Shown piece after piece: positions 57,144 to 64,000 of a DNA stretch of 64,000 nucleotides (position 1 is its first letter; each line of letters begins with the position of its first letter). The position numbers and the translations under genes are program-made. Location of the stretch: the NCBI RefSeq assembly GCF_035046505.1, contig NC_089822.1, positions 109,819,307 through 109,883,306 on the forward strand, given 5' to 3'. Below the pieces are notes generated by a model that worked only from the letters and a program-made list of their open reading frames with translations, was not told the origin of the DNA and did no database searches. This DNA comes from Tiliqua scincoides (lineage: Eukaryota; Chordata; Lepidosauria; Squamata; Scincidae).

Positions 57144-57355
57144 CAGCCATTTCCCCCCCTTCTCATCCCATGGCACACTGACAAGACACACCATCAGGTT
57201 TTTGACCACTGACAAGGCACACCATGCTACCAGTGGGGGGCTCACATCCCCCATTGGCCCTACTGTTAAATGACCTGGCCCCATGTTTCTGTGGCACAAC
57301 TGTGGACCCCCTGCGACACACCAATGTGCCATGGCACAGTGGTTGACAACGGCCA
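57144..57355 (+). mobile_element. hAT-type MITE upstream of ZNF653
   Basis: 212 bp bounded by an exact 8-bp duplication CTCTAAAG (57136-57143 and 57356-57363). The interior matches the MITEs at 48607 and 55951. It lies about 250 bp upstream of the CpG promoter. Confidence 0.85.
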
Positions 57356-57471
57356 CTCTAAAGAGTGGCCTGAACAGGTTCTGAAACCAGTCCAGCCATG
57401 TCTTCTATTCTGCCAGTGTGTCTGCCCTGTTTGAAGATGTACAGCCTTTGGAAGTCCCATAAGCACACCAA

Positions 57472-57690
57472 GCCTAGGTGGTGTAGTGGTTTGGGAGGTG
57501 GATTTAAACCTGGAAGATCCAGGTTCAAATCCCCCCTCAGCCACTAAGCTCCATGGGTGACCTTAGGCCACTTACTTTCTCTCAGCCTCACCTACCTCAC
57601 AGGGTTGCTGTGAGGGCCAAAGGAAGGAAGCAGCTATGTACACTGCCCTGAGCTCTTTGGAGGAATGGCAGTATAGAAATGTGAAAAATT
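57472..57690 (+). mobile_element. tRNA-derived SINE, full-length-looking
   Basis: A-box-like GGTGTAGTGGTTTGGGAGG and B box GGTTCAAATCC at the head. The body has CTACCTCACAGGGTTGCTGT and the tail CTGAGCTCTTTGGAGGAATG. Same family in reverse at 16611-16768. Confidence 0.8.
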
Positions 57691-58768
57691 AATGCATTTC
57701 TTTTTCTCCTCCATGCCCTGCCCACCCATCTGCCTGCCCCTTCAAGGGCCAGCAGCCACTAGAGGTAACAGAGCATGCTCCACCATCATGGGGCTGTTTT
57801 GCACTTCATTTATTTTCTCTTGTGTAAGCAAGAAGCCACTACTGTGCATACACACATATGCATAAAAAGAGACTGAAAAATGTCAAGCATCGTAACTTTT
57901 AGGCCTCTTAGGCTCATAATCAAATACAAGACCCATTAGGGAGGAGCCAAGGTGAAAAGATGTTTTACAGTACAATCCTACCCACTTAGAAAATCATTCT
58001 GAGCTATGCCACCAGACCTTGAAGACCAGTGCAACTATAGCCATGCCCTCTAACTCCAGCATTAATTCAAACAAGCACAGCAAATCAGCAACAATGACCA
58101 GCTGTGGGAGAGAGGGATAAGCAGCACTAAGTGCTAGCAAAACACCTGCACCGAAGTGATTCAAATGCTCAATTCATGTCACAGGCATGCCACAAGGTGC
58201 AGGGCCAACCATGCATTGGCCTGACTAGTCAAAATTTGACCCACTCATTTACCAGGCCTCATAATCAGAGCCCTGGAAGGATTGTTGCCTCTAAAAGCAA
58301 GCTGTCTAACCCCCCACTGACAGTATCCCCATGCACAGCAAGGGGAATCATTGGAATGGAATCATTCCTAAATTCATCCTCAAGGACACCCCCACCAAAC
58401 CTGACTATCCAATATCCACAGGGCAGTTGGGACAATATGGGCCACCTTGGGAAACCATAGCACAGGAGTGCCTTAAACTAGAGAGGTGCAAATCCATGAG
58501 GCCCTTGCCTCTTTCTACCCTGTCCAAAGATACTTCCCCACACTTCAACCAAAAAATGGTCAGGCAGAGGAGAGCTACGGTGGGGAGGAAAGAAGCTTTA
58601 CCAGGACCCCATGTCCATATGTGGCAGTGGTTGTGGGGGACAAGTTCACACATAGCAGATAACTGCCATGTAGCCACCATTATGTGAGCAGGAGAGAAGA
58701 GCAGGGAGGAACAGGCTAGAGAAGCAAGCAGCATGCAGTGATCAGGACTGCACTGAACCTGAATTAGT
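57691..58768. other. ZNF653-ECSIT intergenic, unassigned
   Basis: No gene or clear repeat between the SINE and the nested hAT element. Confidence 0.45.
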
Positions 58769-58869
58769 AGCTAAGGCAATGGTTCACAAACTTTTTCAAC
58801 TGGGGACTCCCTTGACCTACTGGGCCATTGGCTAGGACCCACTGTTAGGGCTACAATCCTATACATTGT

Positions 58870-59551
58870 ATTAGTTGGCAACCTTCAGTCTCGAAAGACT
58901 ATGGTATCGCGCTCTGAAAGGTGGTTCTGGAACAGCATCTAGTGTGGCTGAAAAGGCCGATTCGGGAGTGACAATCCCTTCCACACTGGGAGCAAGTGCA
59001 GTCTGTCCCTGCCTGTCTCCCTGGCTATGGGCCTTCCTTCTTTGCCTCTTAGCCTCAGACTGTTGGCCAAGTGTCTCTTCAAACTGGGAAAGGCCATGTT
59101 GCACAGCCTGCCTCCAAGCAGGCCGCTCAGAGGCCAGGGTTTCCCACTTGTTGAGGTCCACTCCTAAGGCCTTCAGATCCCTCTTGCAGATTCCTTGTAT
59201 CGCAGCTGTGGTCTACCTGTAGGGCGCTTTCCTTGCACGAGTTCTCCATAGAGGAGATCCTTTGGGATCCGGCCATCATCCATTCTCACGACATGACCGA
59301 GCCAACGCAGGCGTCTCTGTTTCAGTAGTGCATACATGCTAGGGATTCCAGCACGTTCCAGGACTGTGTTGTTTGAAACTTTGTCCTGCCAGGTGATGCC
59401 GAGAATATGTCGGAGGCAGCGCATGTGGAAAGCATTCAGTTTCCTCTCCTGTTGTGAGTGAAGAGTCCATGACTCGCTGCAGTACAGAAGTGTACTCAGG
59501 ACGCAAGCTCTGTAGACCTGGATCTTGGTATGTTCCGTCAGCAGGTTTTTC
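58870..59551 (-). mobile_element. Non-LTR LINE, C-terminal reverse-transcriptase region and 3' end
   Basis: Minus-strand frames read YCSESWTLHSQQERKLNAFH, MRCLRHILGITWQDKVSN, LRWLGHVVRMDDGRIPKDLL and KRPTGRPQLRYK, then in another frame VDLNKWETLASERPAWR. This is a widespread animal LINE protein end; I do not assign the clade with confidence. At least one frame break separates the two parts. The 3' terminus (left) shares about 55 bp with the element at 43338-43800. Confidence 0.82.
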
Positions 59552-59561
59552 ATGAGGATTC

Positions 59562-59730
59562 ATGTGCAACCTCCTGATTTTAGAAATGGGCTATGTCAGA
59601 TGCAAGGGAGGGCACCAGGATGCAGGTCTCTTGTTATCTGGTGTGCTTCCTGGGGCATTTGGTGGGCCGCTATGAGATACAGGAAGCTGGACTAGATGGG
59701 CCTATGGCCTGATCCAGTGGGGCTGTTCTT
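59562..59730 (+). mobile_element. CR1 LINE 3' end with exact duplication
   Basis: 169 bp containing GGCATTTGGTGGGCCGCTAT and TGGACTAGATGGGCCTATGG, typical of the CR1 3' end. Flanked by an exact 10-bp repeat ATGAGGATTC (59552-59561 and 59731-59740). The insertion point falls at the 5' limit of the neighbouring LINE piece. Confidence 0.85.
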
Positions 59731-59917
59731 ATGAGGATTCCATAGCTCCCCTGGCTGATTTCTGTGGCTTCCTGGGGAGATGGCTCACAGTTTGGGAACC
59801 ACTGAGCTAAGGAATAACCCCCTCCTTTCTTCTAAATGAAATTACCCATTTTATCTCATACAAAGCTAAAATATTCTTTCAAATGATATGGTACCTATTT
59901 TATTATTATTATTATTA

Positions 59918-60125
59918 ACAGTATTTATATACCGCTTTTCATCAAAAAGTTCACAAAGCGGTTTACAGAGAAAAATCAAATAATTAATGGCTTCCTGTCC
60001 CAATAGGGCTCACAATCTAAAAAGACACAAAAGAACACCAGCAGGCAGCCACTAGAAAAGACACTGCTGGGGTGAGGAGGGCCAGTTACTCTCCCCCTGC
60101 TAAAAAAAGAGGAGAACCCACTTTT
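59918..60125 (-). mobile_element. LINE-type 3' end with (TTA)n tail
   Basis: ATT repeats, then GTATTTATATACCGCTTTTC, AAAGCGGTTTACAGAG and GGGCTCACAATCTAAAAAG, a repeat commonly seen in squamates, in reverse orientation. It abuts the likely end of the ECSIT 3' UTR. Confidence 0.6.
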
Positions 60126-60254
60126 ATGGTTGACAAAGCCTGAAAGCTAAAACAGGGATCTTTCATTCACAAAAAAGAACTCTGTGATATATCCTTTCTG
60201 GACAAATTCACAAGGTGAAGAAAGTTTTATGGAACTAAAAAGTCCAAGCAAAAA

Positions 60255-61579
60255 TTTTGTTTTCAAATATTTATTCATACAGAAGCAAAAGGTCCTGGTT
60301 GTGACATCCCCTCAGTGGTCCAGTGGTATTCAGAGACAGAACAAGTGCAGCAGAAGTTCGGTTCACAGTAAGAAGAATCAATCATACCCAAGAGTTTTCA
60401 GCAACCTTAGTTATGACTCCCTCCCACAAGTTTTCCTCTGCACTCGCCAAGGGTGTCTTAAGAAAAATCTAGAGAGAATATTTGAAGTGTTTGGGTGAAA
60501 AAGGCCCTCCTCAGCTCACTTCTGAGGTAAAACCATTCTACCAGGAAACACTGTCTCAGCTATTAGTGCTAAGACAGACCCCAGGCTACTACACCTGTTA
60601 GCAATAGCACTGCCCCATATGTGACTTAAAACTACAATTGCTGGTTATCATAGGCTGTAACCGTTGGTATTCTCTCTGCTCCAAGGGCTGCATTACTAGC
60701 TCCGAATTCATTACTTTAATGTAAAAATAGGCATCTAGTGGTCATCTGCAAAACAAAGCTTGAACATTTTAGTAAATAAGCAGATATAATTTCTAAGCTC
60801 TTTGATAATTTATGGTAAAGGCCCTGCTCAGCCTACAACTTTTCAACCTCTAAGTTAAATCCCAGACAGTCAACATTTGACATTTATTACATCAGAGGAA
60901 TTGTTATAGCTCCCCCTCTACTCTCTGAAATTGTGCAAAAACAGCATCCGATTAAAACAATTTTACAAAGTTTCAGCCACACTGTTGATAAACTGTTTAC
61001 ATAGAAACTCAGATTTGTGCATGAAAAGCACAAATTTGAGCTCATTGAAGCAAGTGGCAGGAAGGTTCAGTTTTCCTGACTGCCAGGACTCACTGATAAC
61101 AGAGACTGGAAAGGTGGTCACCAAAGAGTAGAGGCCCAACTAGAAAGCAGAAAAAGGAACTCATGATGGTAACATCTGTAATGGGAAACATTGCGGGAGG
61201 CTCTGAAGTGAGTTTCTTTAAAGTGCAGAAGACAGCTGCACACTCCCATCCAATAAAAATATAGCAAAAAGTCAAACTCATAAGTTCTTGATTTGCAATT
61301 TCATTTGCAAAAACTGCTTGAAGGGAGAGCAATATCAACAATTATCTGCAAAGGCAGCAAACAAGTGTCCTTGAATAAACAACATGCTAGTGGTATAGCT
61401 GAAAAAAGTGCCTTGTTTGGTGCTTGTGCAGGTGCTTTCAATGCTATCCCCATGCTAAAATTGTTCGGGTCAGCTGAAGCAAGCTATTGCACCAGTGTCT
61501 TAGAAATTTAAAGCACAGGTTTAAAGTTACTTACAGTTCAATACCAACCAGCAAAGTCCAAAAAGTAATTAGCATCTGC
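60255..61579 (-). other. ECSIT: Probable ECSIT 3' UTR
   Basis: About 1.3 kb of sequence after the stop with no recognisable transposon, in contrast to the repeats on its left. It is bounded by an AATAAA at 60270-60275. A second AATAAA at 60883-60888 would give a UTR of about 0.7 kb. The extent is inferred. Confidence 0.5.
60270..60275 (-). terminator. Candidate ECSIT distal polyadenylation signal (AATAAA)
   Basis: Canonical AATAAA on the minus strand at the left limit of the repeat-free block. The alternative proximal AATAAA is at 60883-60888. Confidence 0.45.
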
Positions 61580-61803
61580 TCAGAACTCTTGTTTGACATG
61601 CCGAGCTTGTGCCATCTCTTCATCACTACAATCATCCAAGTCAGCACTTGGCTGTAGCTCCCGTGGTCCTGGAGCAAGACGGAACACAACTGGGGTCCGA
61701 GACAACACAGGGTTTGTTTCCTGGAGGCCCACAATCCACTTAGCCAAGGTGACCTGGTCTCCTGCCCCTGCCATACACATGGCAAATACAGGGCCCTCCT
61801 CAA
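61580..61803 (-). CDS. ECSIT: ECSIT terminal coding exon
   Basis: 224 nt from a CTGTAG acceptor to TGA at 61580-61582. It encodes [29 protein letters not shown] and [15 protein letters not shown], then an acidic tail ending HVKQEF. Confidence 0.94.
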
Positions 61804-63272
61804 CTACAGGGAAAGCACAAACAACAGCGTCATCATTTGAAGCAGGAGTGAAAACTCAGCAAGAATCCTAGCAATGATTCTGCACACAAACGCACAGTGG
61901 GGGGTGTTGCAGATTGTGAAGAAAAAGGGATTTTGAGACAGAAGTAAGTTTGATTCAGCTCTGGCTTCTGATTAACCCTAAGATTCTCTCCTTACCAAAG
62001 CAAAATAAGTCCTAAGTTCACCCATTAGCAAAATAAAGCTTGTTTGTTACCCTTTTAACTTAACGAGATTAAACAATGTTTTGGAATCATGACAAAGGGT
62101 GATTAGCTACTGAAGATATTCTGATTAATATCTTGCTTGAAGATACAATGTCTTGCTTGAAGATAGTAGAGGGAACATGTAAGGATCAGACATCAATAAT
62201 AAACCTGCTTTTAGATCAAAAGGAAGGATGCAAACATCACCTTTAGTTCTGAAAACTTAAATAATTTTGAATGATGCTGTGACACACAGTACTGTATTCT
62301 TTTTTATTTTGCCTACTCAGCGTAGATTGTGAGTACTCATTAGACAAGATGGAATAAACCCTGCAGGAAACCCTGACATGAGCAACTTTACAACAAGCTA
62401 TGGGAAGATCTGTATCTGTGATACAGATTTGTGATACCTGTCATACAGCTGATCTGTATCTGTGATACAGCTAAGAAGACAAGGGCTCCTTAGAAATACT
62501 CTAAGATTGCTTAATGATGTTCCAGTATGTGACTAAGCTCCTTGAAAATACTCATGCAAATTGATTCTCATTCTATGTAACAAGTGCTTTTTTTTAAGTA
62601 AGAGAGAGGTTACACTAGTTGCTTAGAACTTTTGCCTCTTCTTTTCATGACCATCTCAACCCATCCTTCATAGTAAGCTTCACACCATTTTGATTATCTG
62701 GATCAGCTGATCCAATACTAGGGGAGTAAACATCTTGTCCACAGAAAGCACAGACTGCAACAGAAGTCTAGGTCAACTGGAAATTTAGAAGAAAATCTGC
62801 TGCTTCCTGCAATGCTACATGCATGGGATTTTGCACAAAATTTTAAACAAAGCCAGAAAGCAGTTTGCCCTCAGATGGGCAAGCTGACACTCTCCTGTGC
62901 TCGAACAGAAGTGTGTGCATATAGCATGGTTACCCACTTCTAAGGCTATCACTTCCCAACAAAGACTGTTACAAGACAAACTCAGAAGTGGTTAACAGTG
63001 ACAAAGCTGTCCATTACCACTTAATTCTTCCACCTTTTCTTGTATTAGTTGTTATTGGCAATTGCCCAGATTTTTTTAAAATCACCCTTGGATTCCCTGT
63101 GCTACTTATTTATTTTCACTTTATCTTTTAAAAAGCACTCCACAAAATGACTGATACAGGAGTTACCTTCATCTATGTCAAATTCGTAATCATCCCACAG
63201 GTCCCGATCCAGGTCAAAATCCAAATACATGGGGTAATAGAAATTCCTTTCTGGATCAATCACTTCCTCCTT
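61580..63272 (-). CDS. ECSIT: ECSIT signalling integrator, 3' coding part (last two exons; gene continues off the right edge)
   Basis: ECSIT is a mitochondrial protein of the MCIA complex that assembles respiratory complex I with NDUFAF1 and ACAD9. A cytosolic form binds TRAF6 in Toll-receptor and BMP signalling. Two minus-strand exons join in phase (G plus TT gives Val) to read [20 protein letters not shown], then LAKW, GLQETNP and PVVFRL; the human protein has [20 protein letters not shown] and GLQETNPTLAQIPVVFRL. The exons upstream lie beyond the window; no other ECSIT exon is recognisable in 63,273-64,000. The C-terminal tail after PRELQ is acidic and unlike the human tail, as expected for its least conserved part. 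It lies upstream of ZNF653 on the same strand, as in mammals. Confidence 0.94.
61804..63166 (-). other. ECSIT last intron, no repeat recognised
   Basis: Intron with clear GT-AG ends and no transposon I can name. At 62407-62426 and 62451-62470 there is an exact 20-bp direct repeat containing the dyad CTGTATC-TGT-GATACAG. Nothing else stands out. Confidence 0.6.
63167..63272 (-). CDS. ECSIT: ECSIT penultimate coding exon
   Basis: 106 nt, preceded by a pyrimidine-rich tract and TAG, followed by a GTAACT donor. It encodes [20 protein letters not shown] and [11 protein letters not shown]; the human counterpart reads EEWNLYYPMQLDLE and WDNYEFDINE. Confidence 0.92.
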
Positions 63273-63478
63273 CTATCAATAAGAAGAGGGAGAGAGACTC
63301 TAATACTTCCACAGCCACACTGATGTTCTCCTTACAAAGCATGCTGGTCCTAGAGTTTCAAGATGGCAACCGCATCCTAACAAAAAAATCTCTGATGAAC
63401 CAAGAGATCAGCCCTATGCTGATCTGTCCAATCCCCGCTAGAACCAGTATGTTTACAGTATATGAAGATACTGTAAAG

Positions 63479-63837
63479 CAGTGATTCTCACACATTTAGC
63501 TCCACAACCCACTAGGACAGAATGAGAATCTGTCGGGACCCACCAGAAGTGATGTCATGACCGGAAGTGACATCATCCAGCAGGAACATTTTTTACTATT
63601 CTAGGCTGCAATCCTACCCACACTTACCCAGGAGTAAGTTTACTATCATTGTTAAAAGAATATACATAGTAGTTTGTTAAAAGTACAGGTCTATAACATT
63701 TCCCCAAATGCAGTCACATATCATGGTAGCATCAAGTCTAATACATTAAAAATAAAATGTTTAAATGAATGGGGACCCACCTGAAATTGTCTCACGACCC
63801 TCCTAGTGGGTCCCGACCCACAGATTGAGAAACACTG
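63479..63837 (+). mobile_element. hAT-type MITE, 359 bp, in an ECSIT intron
   Basis: Ends CAGTGATTCTCA and TGAGAAACACTG are inverted repeats. The 8-bp target duplication CTGTAAAG is exact (63471-63478 and 63838-63845), the hallmark of hAT insertion. It is nearly collinear with copies at 8850-9212 and 39358-39713 and carries the same internal piece resembling the short palindromic MITE. Confidence 0.9.
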
Positions 63838-64000
63838 CTGTAAAGGAATTCAATCCTTTTTGTTCACTCCTCACCTTCACCAATATTTGAAACACCCTGA
63901 GCATTATTCCCACAAAGCAGCCTACACCAATGCACAGACCCTTCTTGTGCACAGCACCGCAACTGCTTGGTGATGATGTTGTGCATCATTGCTGAACTTC

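Larger units (their letters stand above)
58777..59804 (+). mobile_element. hAT-type element carrying two LINE insertions, ZNF653-ECSIT intergenic
   Basis: Ends CAATGGTTCACAAAC and GTTTGGGAACCACTG; exact 8-bp duplication AGCTAAGG at 58769-58776 and 59805-59812. Only about 160 bp are the element itself; the rest is a non-LTR LINE piece and a CR1 piece inserted later. Confidence 0.88.

Noticed and set aside
63840-64000. A further ECSIT exon at the right edge
   Set aside because: A minus-strand frame is open for about 20 codons but does not match ECSIT segments expected upstream (such as the RNKCVYYHILRADLLP region), and no acceptor or donor fits.
1-64000. A novel multi-gene system such as a defence, toxin or biosynthetic cluster
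   Set aside because: Only two conserved host genes are supported, both with known single-gene roles; everything else reads as transposons, simple repeats or unassigned non-coding DNA.

Overview
The window looks like nuclear DNA from a squamate reptile (lizard or snake). Two conserved vertebrate genes are recognised, both on the minus strand: all coding exons of ZNF653 (a C2H2 zinc-finger transcription factor) and the last two coding exons of ECSIT (mitochondrial complex I assembly and Toll-signalling factor). The squamate call rests on the repeats: many hAT-type MITEs, CR1 LINE fragments whose 3' ends and reverse-transcriptase pieces are readable, L2-like 3' ends, tRNA-derived SINEs, and a short palindromic MITE with ends like GGCTGCAATCCTA that I know from squamate genomes. 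Species cannot be resolved by eye.

Layout. 1-37,380 holds no coding exon I can support. It is a repeat-rich intergenic stretch, or the upstream/first-intron region of the next gene. In mammals the neighbour on this side of ZNF653 is ELAVL3, on the same strand, but none of its coding exons is visible here. The stretch contains an orphan CpG island (about 25,130-25,515), a perfect 38-bp inverted repeat with a 4-nt loop (26,004-26,083), and a fairly repeat-poor block (about 28,150-29,880). 37,385-56,900 is ZNF653: nine coding exons, 1,890 nt, 629 residues, with every intron boundary GT-AG and every phase closing. Its promoter is CpG-rich and carries two CRE-like sites in a short tandem duplication. 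56,930-60,250 is intergenic and mostly transposons. From about 60,255 to the right edge is the 3' part of ECSIT.

The two genes are ordinary host genes, head-to-tail, and do not form a functional system. No new gene system was found. The most distinctive content is structural. Several transposon insertions have intact target-site duplications, so insertion order can be read: a LINE inside a MITE inside a hAT element in ZNF653 intron 3; two LINEs inside a hAT element between the genes; a CR1 inside a hAT element in intron 1; and a hAT MITE inserted into a palindromic MITE. There are also long foldback sequences. All repeat classes are from visual recognition, without a library search.
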